Notes: generated from the sequence alone by a model not told the origin. DNA of 64,000 nt from Methylophaga sp. (GCA_011053005.1 DRHW01000032.1:105027-169026); one strand, 5' to 3'. Positions 48,480-59,410 are shown, counted from the stretch's first letter. Made by a program: numbers and translations.

Positions 48480-49934
48480 ATGAATAACACCACTCCACAT
48501 TTTCCATTAATGATTGCTGGGTTGACGAAAACAAGCACAGCGTCATTTGATGTGACGTCACCTTTTGATGGCGCGTTGTTAGGAACTGTTGCTAAAGCTG
48601 ATGCCAGTGATATTGATTTTGCCCTCGATACTGCGAGCCGCCTATTTGCTGATCGTAGTAAATGGTTATCGAAAACGCAGCGCATTCAGATTCTTGAACG
48701 CGCAATTGTCTTGATGAAGGAAGAAGCAGAATCTCTAGCTCACGGTGCAGCACATGAAGGCGGTAAACCGCTAATGGATTCTCATGTAGAAATGGTACGT
48801 TGCATCGATAGTATTCGCCTTTGTGTCGATACGTTACGCCACGATGTTAGTAAGCCAGTACCGATGGGAACAAATGCGGCATCACAACATCGTTTTACGA
48901 TCATGAATAAAGAACCTATCGGTGTCGTCGTTGCCGTTAGTGCGTTTAACCACCCGTTGAATTTGATTGCGCATCAAGTAGGGCCTGCAATTGCGTCAGG
49001 TTGTCCCGTTATTGTAAAACCTGCTGAAAATACACCGTTATCCTGTTTTCGCTTAGTTGAAATTTTTCATCAAGCTGGTTTGCCGGTTGAATGGTGTCAG
49101 GTTGTCATGCCTGAAAATCATCAAATTGCTGAAAAGCTGGTTACCGATCCACGCGTTGCTTTTTTTAGTTTTATTGGTAGCGCCAAAGTGGGATGGTATT
49201 TACGTTCTCAATTAGCTGCAGGTACACGTTGTGCTTTAGAACATGGCGGTGTTGCACCGGTAATTGTCGCTGAAGATGCTAATGTGGCCGCCGCGATACC
49301 TGGACTTGCCAAAGGTGGTTTTTATCATGCAGGGCAAGTTTGCGTATCTGTACAACGGATTTATGTACATGAATCTATTGCCCGAGATGTGGCGAGCCGT
49401 TTAGTTGATGCTGCTAAAAAGATGGTGGTCGGCGATCCATTGTCAGATAAAACCGAAGTTGGACCATTGATTAGAAGTGGTGAAGTAGAGCGAGTTGATA
49501 GTTGGGTGAAAGATGCCGTCAATGATGGCGCCGAGTTATTGTGTGGTGGGTACTCACTTCCCAATAATTGTTATGCACCCACCGTGCTTTATAACCCAAG
49601 TAATGAAAGCAAAATCTCTCAGGCAGAAATCTTTGGTCCCGTCGTATGTATCTATCCATTTAGTGAACTAGATCAGGCCATTGCTGCTGCCAACTCACTG
49701 GATGTGGCTTTTCAAGCGTCGGTTTACAGTCAAGATATTAATACTTCAATGTATATTGCCAATCGATTAGATGCCTCGGCGGTAATGATCAATGAGCATA
49801 CTGCCTTTCGTGTCGATTGGATGCCTTTTGCTGGCTTGAAGCATTCAGGTCTTGGCACGGGTGGTATTCCTTTCACGATGGAAGATATGCAAGTAGATAA
49901 GATGATTGTCATTACCTCTAAAGACATTAATTAG
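48480..49934 (+). CDS. NAD(P)-dependent aldehyde dehydrogenase
   Basis: 484 residues from ATG 48480 (MNNTTPHFPLMIAGL), SD AAAGG upstream. An in-frame start at 48435 would overlap the preceding gene and is rejected. ALDH superfamily: AVSAFNHPLNLIAHQVGPAI, FIGSAKVGWYL (cofactor), LEHGGVAPVIV with the general-base Glu, HAGQVCVSVQRIYV with the nucleophilic Cys, and AEIFGPVVCIYPF near the end. LEHGG is unusual where most have LELGG. Substrate unknown; co-transcribed with the ThDP enzyme. Confidence 0.92.
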   Translation: MNNTTPHFPLMIAGLTKTSTASFDVTSPFDGALLGTVAKADASDIDFALDTASRLFADRSKWLSKTQRIQILERAIVLMKEEAESLAHGAAHEGGKPLMDSHVEMVRCIDSIRLCVDTLRHDVSKPVPMGTNAASQHRFTIMNKEPIGVVVAVSAFNHPLNLIAHQVGPAIASGCPVIVKPAENTPLSCFRLVEIFHQAGLPVEWCQVVMPENHQIAEKLVTDPRVAFFSFIGSAKVGWYLRSQLAAGTRCALEHGGVAPVIVAEDANVAAAIPGLAKGGFYHAGQVCVSVQRIYVHESIARDVASRLVDAAKKMVVGDPLSDKTEVGPLIRSGEVERVDSWVKDAVNDGAELLCGGYSLPNNCYAPTVLYNPSNESKISQAEIFGPVVCIYPFSELDQAIAAANSLDVAFQASVYSQDINTSMYIANRLDASAVMINEHTAFRVDWMPFAGLKHSGLGTGGIPFTMEDMQVDKMIVITSKDIN

Positions 49935-49955
49935 TGGGAGTGAGAGTACCGTATT

Positions 49956-52760
49956 GTGAGTAATATCATTTCAGCATCGTGGCAAACACTGTTAGTTGAT
50001 AATGAGCTGATGGACTCTGCCCCAGATGTATTAGCGGGAAGTGATTATGTGGCTCAGTGGGGAGAGCGTCATCCTGAACGTGCGGCAGAATTAATTGCTT
50101 CGCGCGATTTATTCTGTGTTTATAGCACTGAAAATTATTCGGTAAGCTTAGCCAATCTACTGACAAATGTGGCGGATGAAGCGACATTGCAGCAGCAATT
50201 ACGTTATTTTCGTCAACGTGAAATGGTGCGTATCATTTGGCGAGATTTAGCAGCTTGGGCTGATTTAGCTGAAACAGTACGCGAATTATCCGCACTGGCT
50301 GATGCGTGCATTCAACAATCTGTAAGAATATTACATCGATGGCTGGCGGCTGAGTTTGGCGAGCCTTGTAATGGCCAAGGCGAAAAACAACAGTTAGTAG
50401 TATTAGCGATGGGCAAATTGGGTGCTGGTGAGCTTAATTTATCATCCGACGTCGATTTGATTTTTACTTATCCTGATGATGGTGAAACCCAAGGCGGTCG
50501 GAAATGTTTAAGCAATGAAGAGTTTTTTACTCGTTTAGGTCGTAAGCTCATTCAATCTTTAGATAACCTGACCGTTGATGGTTTTGTTTTTCGCGTTGAT
50601 ATGCGATTACGTCCTTTTGGCGAAAGTGGTGCGCTGGCGGCAAGTTTTGACGCATTGGAAGATTATTACCAAACGCAAGGTCGCGAATGGGAACGCTATG
50701 CGATGATTAAAGCACGTCCTATCACTGGCGATGAAATGACAAAAAAGTCGTTGACCGACTTGCTTCGTCCCTTTGTTTACCGACGTTATTTAGATTATGG
50801 CGTGTTCGATTCATTACGTGAAATGAAGAGCATGATAGCCGATCAATTGCAACGCAAAGGAATGGAAGACAATATTAAACTTGGTGCAGGGGGTATTCGC
50901 GAAATTGAGTTTATCGGCCAAGTCTTTCAGCTAATTTATGGTGGTCGGGACAAACCATTTCAGCAACGGCCCATTTTGACTGTATTAGATTTATTAGCTG
51001 AACGAAATTGCTTAACAGCTTATGTAGTACAAGACCTAAAAGCCGCCTATGATTTTTTACGTCGTACGGAACATCGGATCCAAGCATGGGCGGATAAACA
51101 GACACATTTATTGCCTAAAGATGACGCTGGACGATTACGAATTGCAGGTTTAATGGGCTTTGCGGATTGGGATACTTTTACTAATGAATTAACGCGTCAT
51201 CGCCAACTTGTGCAAAGTCACTTTGAGCAGTTATTGACTTCACCTCAAGCTGAACAGGCTCCAGCGCAGAGTATTTCTTTATTCAATAGTAGCGATGAAG
51301 ATATTTTAAGCTATCTACAGCAATTAGGTTTTGCTGATCCAGATGCTTGTTTAACCGAAATAATGGGTTTACTAAACAATCATGTTTGCCGCAATTTAGG
51401 CCCTACTGGACGCGAACGATTACATAAGCTGTTGCCATTATTAATACAAGCTGCGGCCAATGTCACCAATGCCAATGAATGTGTGTCACGTTTGATGCCA
51501 CTGATTGAGTCGATCATGCGTCGTTCGGCTTATATGGCTCTGTTGGTCGAAAACCCTTTAGCCTTATCGCAACTTATAAAGTTATGCGCGGCAAGCCCAT
51601 TGATCAGTAATCAACTCGCGCGTTTTCCTGTGTTGTTAGATGAGCTACTTGATCCGCGTAGTTTGTATGCCGTGCCTGAAAGACAACAACAAGTGGCTTT
51701 ATTGACGCAGACATTAAGTGCTGCCGATAGTGATGATTTAGAACAACAGATGAATTTGCTGCGGGAATTCAGACAAGCCGCAAGCTTGCATGTCGCTGCC
51801 GCTGATGTGACGGATTTATTACCGTTAATGCGGGTCGGCGATCAGCTCAGTGAACTTGCTGAAGTTCAATTGGAGCAGGTTTTTAAATTGTCATGGGCAC
51901 ATTTGATCTCAAAACATGGGCGACCACCTTGTACAGACAATGATGATATCACTCGATCTGGGTTTGCCATCCTGGCCTATGGCAAATTAGGCGGTTTAGA
52001 GTTGGGGTATGGTTCGGATCTTGATTTGGTGTTTATTTATGACGATATGCGAAATCGGGGTCAGACTGATGGGGCTAAACCGATAGATGCATTGATGTTT
52101 TATATTCGTTTAGCACAACGAATGATTAATATTTTAAATACGGTGACATCAAGTGGCATTTTGTACGAAATTGATATGCGATTGCGGCCTAATGGCAATT
52201 CAGGTTTGCTGGTAGCCAGCGTATCAGGGTTTACAGAATATCAAGTTGATGATGCGTGGACATGGGAGCATCAAGCGTTGGTGAGAGCGCGATGCATCGC
52301 TGGAGATAGTCTTTTAACACAGCAAATATCAGCAATTCGTCGACAAGTATTGGCAAAACAGCGTGATCAAAATGTATTGGCAGTGGAAGTCAGTGATATG
52401 CGTGCTAAAATGCGCGGTCAATTAGATAAAAGTACAGAGCAGTGTTTTGATCTTAAACAGGGTGTCGGTGGTATCACTGATATTGAATTTATGGTGCAAT
52501 ATGCTGTTCTAGCATGGTCAACTAGCCTGCCGAAATTATTGATTTATACTGATAATATTCGGATTTTAGAAACATTAGTGACCATGGGCAAGTTAAGCGA
52601 AGAAGAGGGCACGATGTTAGCAAATGCGTACCGTTTTTATCGTAAACTGGCAAATCACTGTGTTTTGCAGGAAATGCCGACAGTTGTGACCATCACTGAG
52701 GTGGCAGAGTATCAACCTTGTGTGAAGGCGCTTTGGGCGCAATGGTTTACAGAAACTTAA
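49956..52760 (+). CDS. glnE: Bifunctional glutamine synthetase adenylyltransferase/adenylyl-removing enzyme
   Basis: 934 residues, GTG start. Two nucleotidyltransferase domains: GKLGAGELNLSSDVDLIFTY (removing half, about residue 150) and YGKLGGLELGYGSDLDLVFI (adenylylating half, about residue 670). Helical linkers with GAGGIREIEFIGQVFQL and GVGGITDIEFMVQY follow each. Adjusts glutamine synthetase activity to nitrogen status under PII. Just upstream of ilvE, as in many gammaproteobacteria. Confidence 0.97.
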   Translation: MSNIISASWQTLLVDNELMDSAPDVLAGSDYVAQWGERHPERAAELIASRDLFCVYSTENYSVSLANLLTNVADEATLQQQLRYFRQREMVRIIWRDLAAWADLAETVRELSALADACIQQSVRILHRWLAAEFGEPCNGQGEKQQLVVLAMGKLGAGELNLSSDVDLIFTYPDDGETQGGRKCLSNEEFFTRLGRKLIQSLDNLTVDGFVFRVDMRLRPFGESGALAASFDALEDYYQTQGREWERYAMIKARPITGDEMTKKSLTDLLRPFVYRRYLDYGVFDSLREMKSMIADQLQRKGMEDNIKLGAGGIREIEFIGQVFQLIYGGRDKPFQQRPILTVLDLLAERNCLTAYVVQDLKAAYDFLRRTEHRIQAWADKQTHLLPKDDAGRLRIAGLMGFADWDTFTNELTRHRQLVQSHFEQLLTSPQAEQAPAQSISLFNSSDEDILSYLQQLGFADPDACLTEIMGLLNNHVCRNLGPTGRERLHKLLPLLIQAAANVTNANECVSRLMPLIESIMRRSAYMALLVENPLALSQLIKLCAASPLISNQLARFPVLLDELLDPRSLYAVPERQQQVALLTQTLSAADSDDLEQQMNLLREFRQAASLHVAAADVTDLLPLMRVGDQLSELAEVQLEQVFKLSWAHLISKHGRPPCTDNDDITRSGFAILAYGKLGGLELGYGSDLDLVFIYDDMRNRGQTDGAKPIDALMFYIRLAQRMINILNTVTSSGILYEIDMRLRPNGNSGLLVASVSGFTEYQVDDAWTWEHQALVRARCIAGDSLLTQQISAIRRQVLAKQRDQNVLAVEVSDMRAKMRGQLDKSTEQCFDLKQGVGGITDIEFMVQYAVLAWSTSLPKLLIYTDNIRILETLVTMGKLSEEEGTMLANAYRFYRKLANHCVLQEMPTVVTITEVAEYQPCVKALWAQWFTET

Positions 52761-52794
52761 TATTATGTTTAACGAAAGATAAAGTAGGGTAATT

Positions 52795-53727
52795 ATGGCT
52801 ATACCAACAACAATGGCTGATCGTGATGGCGTTATCTGGGTAGATGGCGAAATGGTACCGTGGCGCGAAGCAAAAGTTCATGTTTTAACGCACACTCTAC
52901 ATTATGGTATGGGTGTATTTGAAGGTGTTCGTGCTTATAACACGTCACAAGGTCCAGCAATTTTCCGTCTGCAAGAACACACTGATCGTTTATTCCGCTC
53001 AGCAAAAATCTTGGGTATGGGTATGCCGTTTAGTAAAGAAGAGCTAAACGACGCGCAACGAGCAGTGGTTCGTGAAAATAATCTTGAATCAGCTTATTTA
53101 CGTCCAATGTGTTTTTATGGCAGCGAAGGTATGGGTATTCGTGCTGATAACTTAAAAACACATGTAATGGTTGCCGCTTGGGAATGGGGTTCATATTTAG
53201 GTGCTGAGAATATGGAAAAAGGTATTCGTATCAGAACCTCCTCATTCACTCGTCACCATGTCAATATCGCCATGTGTAAAGCCAAAGCAAACGGTAATTA
53301 CATGAATTCGATGCTGGCCTTACAAGAAGCCGTTCAATGTGGTTATGACGAAGCTTTATTACTTGATGCAACTGGTTTTGTGGCTGAAGGCAGCGGCGAA
53401 AACTTCTTCATGGTGCGTGATGGCGTGTTATACACACCGAGCATTACTGCTGCTTTAGAAGGTATTACCCGCGCGACGATTATGACTTTAGCGGCTGATA
53501 TCGGTTTGAAAGTGGTTGAAAAACAAATCACTCGTGATGAAGTTTATATTGCTGATGAAGCCTTCTTTACCGGTACTGCAGCAGAAGTAACACCGATTCG
53601 TGAATTAGATAATCGAACTATTGGTAATGGTGGTCGTGGCCCAATTACAGAACAATTACAAAGCATGTATTTCGATCAAGTATACGGTCGTAGCGATGTT
53701 TATAAAAACTGGAACACACTAGCTTAA
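52795..53727 (+). CDS. ilvE: Branched-chain amino acid aminotransferase
   Basis: 310 residues, PLP fold class IV. VWVDGEMVPWREAKVHVLTH-like start, HYGMGVFEGVRAY, the Schiff-base Lys in HVNIAMCKAKANGNY, EALLLDATGFVAEGSGENFF, and FFTGTAAEVTPIRELD. Transaminates leucine, isoleucine and valine. SD AGGG lies 6 bases before ATG. Confidence 0.97.
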   Translation: MAIPTTMADRDGVIWVDGEMVPWREAKVHVLTHTLHYGMGVFEGVRAYNTSQGPAIFRLQEHTDRLFRSAKILGMGMPFSKEELNDAQRAVVRENNLESAYLRPMCFYGSEGMGIRADNLKTHVMVAAWEWGSYLGAENMEKGIRIRTSSFTRHHVNIAMCKAKANGNYMNSMLALQEAVQCGYDEALLLDATGFVAEGSGENFFMVRDGVLYTPSITAALEGITRATIMTLAADIGLKVVEKQITRDEVYIADEAFFTGTAAEVTPIRELDNRTIGNGGRGPITEQLQSMYFDQVYGRSDVYKNWNTLA

Positions 53728-53745
53728 TATTGTAATTTCGCTACA

Positions 53746-53783
53746 AAACATGCGAAGCAAGGTTCATCTTATTTCGCATGTTT
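53746..53783 (+). terminator. Hairpin between ilvE and yebC
   Basis: AAACATGCGAA / TTCGCATGTTT perfect 11-bp stem with a 16-base loop, but only a short T-run behind it. Either a weak terminator of ilvE or an mRNA-stabilising hairpin. Confidence 0.6.
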
Positions 53784-53827
53784 CAGTTCATTGTGTATTC
53801 AACAATAAAAAACAAAGGTAACAAGTA

Positions 53828-54580
53828 ATGGCAGGTCATAGTAAGTGGGCAAATATCCAACATCGTAAAGGCGCGCAAGATGCTAAGCGCGGCAAAATGT
53901 TCACCAAGTTTATTCGTGAAATTACGGTTGCCGCCAAAGAAGGCGGTAGTGATGTTGCAAACAACCCACGTCTTCGCACCGCTATTGATAAAGCATTAAG
54001 TGGCAATATGACCCGCGATGTGATTGAACGCGCAACCAAACGTGGTGCAGGCGAGCTTGAAGGTATCACTTACGAAGAAATTCGTTACGAAGGTTATGGC
54101 CCAAGCGGTATCGCGATTATGCTTGATTGTTTAACCGACAATAGAAATCGCACCGTAGCTGAAGTACGTAATGTTTTTAGTAAACGTGGCGGTAATATGG
54201 GCACCGATGGTTCAGTTGCTTATTTGTTTAATAAAAAAGGCATTATTAATTTTCCTGCTGATACCGATGAAGATGCGGTGATTGAAGTCGCGTTAGAAGC
54301 GGGCGCCGAAGATATTGTGACTAATGCAGATAGTTCAGTGGATGTTTTTACTAGTCCTGAAGATTTCGATGCGGTGAAAGAAGCCTTAATTGCGGCAAGT
54401 TTCGAGCCGGACTCTGCTGAAGTGACGATGCATCCAGAACTTACGACTAGTTTAGACGTTGATGATGCGCGTAAAGCGATGGGGATGATTGAAGCGTTTG
54501 AAGATCTTGATGATGTGCAGAATGTTTATTCTAATGCCGACTTCTCTGATGAAGTGATGGCGCAATTGGATGCTGATTAA
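53828..54580 (+). CDS. yebC: YebC/PmpR family protein (TACO1-like)
   Basis: 250 residues, start [78 protein letters not shown] and [11 protein letters not shown] are family landmarks. Described both as a transcriptional regulator and as a translation factor acting on ribosomes at proline-rich stretches. Upstream of ruvCAB, the conserved position. Confidence 0.96.
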   Translation: MAGHSKWANIQHRKGAQDAKRGKMFTKFIREITVAAKEGGSDVANNPRLRTAIDKALSGNMTRDVIERATKRGAGELEGITYEEIRYEGYGPSGIAIMLDCLTDNRNRTVAEVRNVFSKRGGNMGTDGSVAYLFNKKGIINFPADTDEDAVIEVALEAGAEDIVTNADSSVDVFTSPEDFDAVKEALIAASFEPDSAEVTMHPELTTSLDVDDARKAMGMIEAFEDLDDVQNVYSNADFSDEVMAQLDAD

Positions 54581-54595
54581 GCCATTGCATTTATT

Positions 54596-55135
54596 ATGTC
54601 GCGCATTTTAGGCATTGATCCGGGCTCGCGGAAAACGGGCTTTGGCATTATTGAGTTAGATGGTCGAAATATAAAACATGTGATTAATGGTCGTTTAATG
54701 GTCGGGGATGGAGATTTTCCTGGTCGATTAAAACAAATATTTGAAGGTTTAACAGATATTATTCTGCGATATCAGCCCGATATGATGGCGATAGAAAAAG
54801 TCTTTTTACATAAAAATGCTGACTCAGCGTTAAAGTTGGGTCAAGCACGCGGCGCAGCGATTTGTGCTGGTGTAAGCCAGAATCTTAGTGTTCATGAATA
54901 CACGGCAACTCAAATTAAAAAAGCAGTTGTAGGTAACGGTCACGCTCAAAAGGAGCAAGTCCAATATATGATGTCGCTCATTTTAACTTTGCCAGAAGTG
55001 CCAGCAGAAGATGCTGCCGATGCCTTGGCTTGCGCCATAACCCACGCTAACTTCGCTTCTATTGGTGGCAGTCAAGCCAGTAAATTGCCAGAAGGAATGC
55101 GGACTTCTCGTCGTGGAGGTCGTTACAGCCGATGA
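54596..55135 (+). CDS. ruvC: Holliday junction endonuclease RuvC
   Basis: 179 residues. RNase H-like fold with acidic active site: [14 protein letters not shown] (Asp), [20 protein letters not shown] (Glu) and [15 protein letters not shown] (Asp pair). Cuts four-way junctions. Its stop overlaps the ruvA start by 4 bp. Confidence 0.97.
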   Translation: MSRILGIDPGSRKTGFGIIELDGRNIKHVINGRLMVGDGDFPGRLKQIFEGLTDIILRYQPDMMAIEKVFLHKNADSALKLGQARGAAICAGVSQNLSVHEYTATQIKKAVVGNGHAQKEQVQYMMSLILTLPEVPAEDAADALACAITHANFASIGGSQASKLPEGMRTSRRGGRYSR

Positions 55136-55725
55136 TTGGTCGTCTACGTGGCATTATTTTAGAAAAACAAGCACCTGATCTGGTGTTAGATGTTCAGGGT
55201 GTGGGTTATGAAGTTGCCGCGCCGATGTCAACATTTTGCAGTTTGCCGGCGATTAATGAAGAAGTCTCATTATTTACTCACTTAGTTGTGCGCGAAGATG
55301 CGCAATTATTATATGGTTTTGCCACGACACGGGAGCGTTTGTTATTTCGCAGTTTACTTAAAGTTAATGGTGTAGGGGCAAAGTTAGCGCTTACCATCCT
55401 ATCGGGGAGTGATGTCGATGATTTTTCACGTAGCGTGCAAGAAGGCGATGCAGATAGTTTGACCCGATTACCCGGTGTTGGTAAAAAAACCGCAGAACGT
55501 TTAATTATTGAAATGCGTGATCGACTGAAAGATATTAGTGGAGCGATGGGGTTAAAACCGGTTGTCTCCGCTGCCGCAAGTTTGGCTGGTGCCAAAGATG
55601 AGGCGATAGAAGCATTAATTTCACTAGGTTATAAGCCGATTGAAGCGGATAAGATGATTCGTACGCTGGCCAGCGATGGCCTAACTACCGAAGAGCTTAT
55701 CCGTATGGCCTTACAGAGAAAATAA
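55132..55725 (+). CDS. ruvA: Holliday junction DNA helicase subunit RuvA
   Basis: 197 residues. OB domain [20 protein letters not shown]. Two helix-hairpin-helix motifs, [16 protein letters not shown] and [20 protein letters not shown]-terminal domain III ([20 protein letters not shown]) that contacts RuvB. Binds the junction and places RuvB rings. Confidence 0.97.
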   Translation: MIGRLRGIILEKQAPDLVLDVQGVGYEVAAPMSTFCSLPAINEEVSLFTHLVVREDAQLLYGFATTRERLLFRSLLKVNGVGAKLALTILSGSDVDDFSRSVQEGDADSLTRLPGVGKKTAERLIIEMRDRLKDISGAMGLKPVVSAAASLAGAKDEAIEALISLGYKPIEADKMIRTLASDGLTTEELIRMALQRK

Positions 55726-55728
55726 GTC

Positions 55729-56733
55729 ATGGAAGATGAACGCTTTGTAAATGCTGCGGCCAAAATGAATGAAGAGTATCAAGACAGTGCTATTCGTCCG
55801 GCGGTTTTAAAAGATTATATTGGTCAGTCTGCCGTGCGAGAGCAGATGGACTTGTTTATTACCGCAGCTAGAAACCGCAATGAGGCCTTGGATCACACTT
55901 TAATCTTCGGGCCGCCGGGATTAGGCAAAACAACATTGGCACATATTATTGCAAATGAAATGGGCGTTAATCTTAAACAAACATCGGGTCCTGTATTGGA
56001 GCGTCCGGGTGATCTAGCTGCTTTATTGACAAATCTTGAACCTAACGATGTGTTATTTGTTGATGAAATTCACCGCTTAAGCCCGATTGTTGAAGAAGTG
56101 CTATATCCGGCAATGGAAGATTATCAATTAGACATCATGATTGGCGAAGGCCCTGCAGCACGTTCAATCAAGCTTGAATTAGCGCCGTTTACGCTGGTGG
56201 GTGCAACCACACGAGCAGGTTCTTTAACTTCACCATTGCGAGATCGTTTTGGGATTGTGCAACGGTTAGAATTTTATTCAAGTGGCGATTTGAGTACTAT
56301 TGTTCAACGTAGCGCACGTATCTTTGGGGTGCAGCTTGATATTAGCGGGGCAAATGAGATTGCACGGCGTTCTCGAGGAACACCGAGGATCGCTAATCGC
56401 TTGCTACGACGAGTGCGTGATTATGCGGAAGTAAAGTTTAATGGCGATATAACTGCTGAAGTCGCGAGACAAGCGCTCAACCTACTTGATGTCGATGATA
56501 ATGGTTTTGATATGCTAGATCGTAAATTATTACGCGCGATTATTGAAAAATTTGATGGCGGTCCCGTTGGTGTGGATAATCTCGCTGCCGCAATTGGTGA
56601 AGAACGTGGCACGATTGAGGATGTTTTAGAACCCTTTTTGATACAAGAAGGATTTATTATGCGAACGCCTCGAGGGCGAGTGGCGACCAAGCGAGCATGG
56701 CTGCATTTGGGTTTGACGCCAAACGAGGGATAA
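55729..56733 (+). CDS. ruvB: Holliday junction branch migration ATPase RuvB
   Basis: 334 residues, AAA+ motor. [15 protein letters not shown], Walker [17 protein letters not shown], Walker [12 protein letters not shown], sensor 1 LVGATTRAG, arginine finger region [15 protein letters not shown], winged helix to the end with [15 protein letters not shown]. Three bases after ruvA. Confidence 0.98.
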   Translation: MEDERFVNAAAKMNEEYQDSAIRPAVLKDYIGQSAVREQMDLFITAARNRNEALDHTLIFGPPGLGKTTLAHIIANEMGVNLKQTSGPVLERPGDLAALLTNLEPNDVLFVDEIHRLSPIVEEVLYPAMEDYQLDIMIGEGPAARSIKLELAPFTLVGATTRAGSLTSPLRDRFGIVQRLEFYSSGDLSTIVQRSARIFGVQLDISGANEIARRSRGTPRIANRLLRRVRDYAEVKFNGDITAEVARQALNLLDVDDNGFDMLDRKLLRAIIEKFDGGPVGVDNLAAAIGEERGTIEDVLEPFLIQEGFIMRTPRGRVATKRAWLHLGLTPNEG

Positions 56734-56735
56734 TT

Positions 56736-57140
56736 ATGAAAGAATTTGAATGGCCGATCCGAATTTATTATGAAGATACTGATAGCGGCGGCGTGGTTTA
56801 TCATTCAAACTATCTCAACTTCATGGAACGCGCGCGTACTGAGTGGCTAAGATCCTTAGGCTTTGAACAAGATAAGCTAATCGCAGACCATCAGTGTTTA
56901 TTTGCCGTGCATTCTATGCAATTATACTTTCGTCGTCCCGCACGCTTTAATGATGCATTGTTGATTCGTTCGCAACTAATTAAGGCCGTGGGTGCTAGTA
57001 TGACGTTTGAACAAAAAATTTATCGTAATGATGAACTGTTGTGTGAAGCGACAGTCAAAATTGCTTGCTTAGATGCCAATCGGTTTCGACCAATGTCGAT
57101 ACCCCCCTTTATTTTGATGGAGATACAAGGTGAACGCTGA
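56736..57140 (+). CDS. ybgC: Acyl-CoA thioesterase YbgC (Tol-Pal cluster)
   Basis: 134 residues from ATG 56736 ([16 protein letters not shown]), SD GAGGGA upstream. Hot-dog thioesterase with [20 protein letters not shown] containing the catalytic Asp, and [13 protein letters not shown]. An open extension back to 56697 lies inside ruvB and is rejected. First gene of ybgC-tolQRAB-pal-cpoB; the stop overlaps tolQ by 11 bp. Confidence 0.95.
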   Translation: MKEFEWPIRIYYEDTDSGGVVYHSNYLNFMERARTEWLRSLGFEQDKLIADHQCLFAVHSMQLYFRRPARFNDALLIRSQLIKAVGASMTFEQKIYRNDELLCEATVKIACLDANRFRPMSIPPFILMEIQGER

Positions 57141-57798
57141 TCTTTCTATAGTGACCCTTATTGCAGAAGCCAGTTTGCTGGTTAAGTTAGTGATGCTGAT
57201 ATTGTTATTGGTTTCGATATATTCATGGACAATTATTTTTAAAAAACGCAGTGAGCTCAAACAGGCAACGCGTGAAGCCGACTTATTCGAAGACAAATTT
57301 TGGTCTGGCAATGAATTAAATCGTCTATATGAAGATATTTCATCACGTCCTCATATCAGCCGAGGCATGGAAGGTATCTTTGAAGTGGGCTTTAAAGAGT
57401 TTGTAAGACTAAAAAAAGCAGAGCCAGCCTCACCCGCCGTATTAGATGGTGCTCAACGCGTCATGCGTATATCGCTTGCTCGCGAAATTGATCGCCTAGA
57501 AGAAACATTACCTTTCTTGGCAACAGCGGGCTCAACAAGTCCTTATATTGGTTTATTTGGTACGGTATGGGGCATCATGAATTCATTTCGGGCTCTTGGT
57601 GAAGTACAACAAGCTACGTTAGCCATGGTTGCTCCCGGTATTTCCGAAGCGCTTATTGCTACGGCAATGGGGTTATTTGCTGCGATTCCAGCTGTAATTG
57701 CGTATAACCGTTATTCGCATAAGGTTGAACGACTTATCAATCGTTATGACAATTTCTTAGAAGAATTTTCTTCTATTTTGCACCGACAACATAGTTAA
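57130..57798 (+). CDS. tolQ: Tol-Pal system motor subunit TolQ
   Basis: 222 residues, GTG start. Three membrane spans: [20 protein letters not shown] first, then a large cytoplasmic loop, then [20 protein letters not shown] and [20 protein letters not shown], the MotA/TolQ/ExbB signature with the conserved Thr and Pro residues that line the proton path with TolR. Energises outer-membrane constriction at division. Confidence 0.97.
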   Translation: MNADLSIVTLIAEASLLVKLVMLILLLVSIYSWTIIFKKRSELKQATREADLFEDKFWSGNELNRLYEDISSRPHISRGMEGIFEVGFKEFVRLKKAEPASPAVLDGAQRVMRISLAREIDRLEETLPFLATAGSTSPYIGLFGTVWGIMNSFRALGEVQQATLAMVAPGISEALIATAMGLFAAIPAVIAYNRYSHKVERLINRYDNFLEEFSSILHRQHS

Positions 57799-57813
57799 TT
57801 ACGAGTTAGACTG

Positions 57814-58263
57814 ATGGCTGTTAATAATAAAAGACAACGCCGTAAACCGATGGCTGAAATTAATGTCGTACCCTACATTGACGTTATGTTGGTATTGCTG
57901 ATTATATTTATGATTACTGCACCAATGCTCACCCAAGGCGTAAAGGTTGATTTACCTGAAGCGGCTGCAAATTTGGTAGAACCACCAGATGATAATAGTG
58001 AACCATTAGTGGTCTCCGTTGATGCTGATGGTTATTATTATGTTGCTATCGGTGATAAACAGGATGAACCGATTGATGCTCAAGAGCTGCAGGTTAAAGT
58101 GGCAGCTGTATTACGTCGTAGCCCAAAAACACCGGTGATGGTTAAAGGTGATAATGCGGCTAATTATGGACAGGTTGTGACTGTAATGGCGTTGTTACAA
58201 TTAGCGGGAGCACCAAGCGTGGGCTTGATTACAAAGCAACCTGAAACAACAGCAACTCAGTAA
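57814..58263 (+). CDS. tolR: Tol-Pal system subunit TolR
   Basis: 149 residues. One N-terminal membrane span with the proton-relay Asp in VVPYIDVMLVLLIIFMITAP, then the periplasmic ExbD/TolR domain with VSVDADGYYYVAI and KTPVMVKGDNAANYGQVV. Follows tolQ by 15 bp. Confidence 0.97.
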   Translation: MAVNNKRQRRKPMAEINVVPYIDVMLVLLIIFMITAPMLTQGVKVDLPEAAANLVEPPDDNSEPLVVSVDADGYYYVAIGDKQDEPIDAQELQVKVAAVLRRSPKTPVMVKGDNAANYGQVVTVMALLQLAGAPSVGLITKQPETTATQ

Positions 58264-58270
58264 GTTACTA

Positions 58271-59398
58271 ATGAAAAATACATTCACAGAAAATATTATC
58301 GCTGGCAGTTCTTCGTTGATATTGCATATCTTTCTCATGGGATTGTTTGTGATAGGTATGGATTTTCAATCATCACCTCAGCCTATTGCGCAGCCTGCAC
58401 AAGTGGAAATTGTGCAAGCGACAATGATGGATGAGAAAAATGTTCTGCAAGAAATGGTGCGACAACAAGCAGCTGAAGATAAAAAACGTAATGATGAACA
58501 AGCAAGACAAGATCTTGTTCAGCAGCGTTTAGATGACACGAAAAAAGAACTTGCTCGCAAAGAGTTGGAATATGAAGATCAACAAGAACGGGCCAAGATC
58601 GAGCAGCAACAACGTGAAACTAAAGCTAAAGAAGAACAAGAGAAAATTGCAAAATTAGAGGAAGACCGCAAGCAAGAAGAGATTAAGCAAGAGCAGGCGG
58701 TTACTGAGCGTAAAATTGCAGAAGAAAAGAAACAACAAGCTGAAAAAGATCGCAAAATTGCTGAAGAGAAGAAAAAGCAAGCAGAAACAGAACGAAAGCA
58801 AGAAGAAGCTTTAAAACAAAAAGCTGAGCAAGAGCGTAAAGACGCAGAGAAGAAAAAAGAACAAGCAGAAGCCAAAGCAGAAGCAGATAAAAAGGCTAAG
58901 GCAGAAGCAGAGAAAAAAGCCAAAGCAGAAGCTGAGCAAAAGGCCAAAGCAGAAGCAGAGAAAAAAGCCAAAGCAGAAGCTGAGCAAAAGGCCAAAATAG
59001 AAGCAGATAAAAAGGCTAAGGCTGAAGCAGAACGCAAGGCTGAAATTGCAGAGGCTGATAGACTATTGCAAAATAGCCTCGCATCTGAAGAGCAAGAACG
59101 AGAATCAAATCGGATCGCTGGTGTGATAAATCAAAATATTGCGATGATTCAGCAACGTGTTAAACGTAATTGGCTAAGACCGAGTACGTCATCGGCTGGA
59201 TTGCAGTCTACCTTGCGAGTAAGCTTGTTGCCGGGTGGTGATGTAAAACAAGTAGTCGTGGTAAAGAGTAGTGGTAATGCGATATTTGATCGTTCGGCAG
59301 AATCTGCTGTTTATCGAGCAGCACCATGGCCACAACCCGCTGATCCAAAAGCAGCAGCTGCTTTACGTGATTTTCAATTTATTTTTAAACCTGAGTAA
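58271..59398 (+). CDS. tolA: Tol-Pal system protein TolA
   Basis: 375 residues. N-terminal span SSLILHIFLMGLFVIGMDF contains the SxxxH motif that contacts TolQR. A very long Lys/Ala/Glu helix about 55-270 is built from KAEAEKKA-type units, repeated at DNA level around 58860-59040. Globular C-terminal domain (IQQRVKRNWLRPSTSSAGL ... RDFQFIFKPE) that binds TolB/Pal across the periplasm. The helix length is the variable part of the family. Confidence 0.95.
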   Translation: MKNTFTENIIAGSSSLILHIFLMGLFVIGMDFQSSPQPIAQPAQVEIVQATMMDEKNVLQEMVRQQAAEDKKRNDEQARQDLVQQRLDDTKKELARKELEYEDQQERAKIEQQQRETKAKEEQEKIAKLEEDRKQEEIKQEQAVTERKIAEEKKQQAEKDRKIAEEKKKQAETERKQEEALKQKAEQERKDAEKKKEQAEAKAEADKKAKAEAEKKAKAEAEQKAKAEAEKKAKAEAEQKAKIEADKKAKAEAERKAEIAEADRLLQNSLASEEQERESNRIAGVINQNIAMIQQRVKRNWLRPSTSSAGLQSTLRVSLLPGGDVKQVVVVKSSGNAIFDRSAESAVYRAAPWPQPADPKAAAALRDFQFIFKPE

Positions 59399-59410
59399 GA
59401 GGGTGACATA

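Noticed and set aside
58860..59040. Short tandem DNA repeats
   Set aside because: They encode the KAEAEKKA helix of TolA in frame; a coding low-complexity region and not a CRISPR or mobile repeat. The opposite-strand Ser/Ala-rich frame is a shadow.
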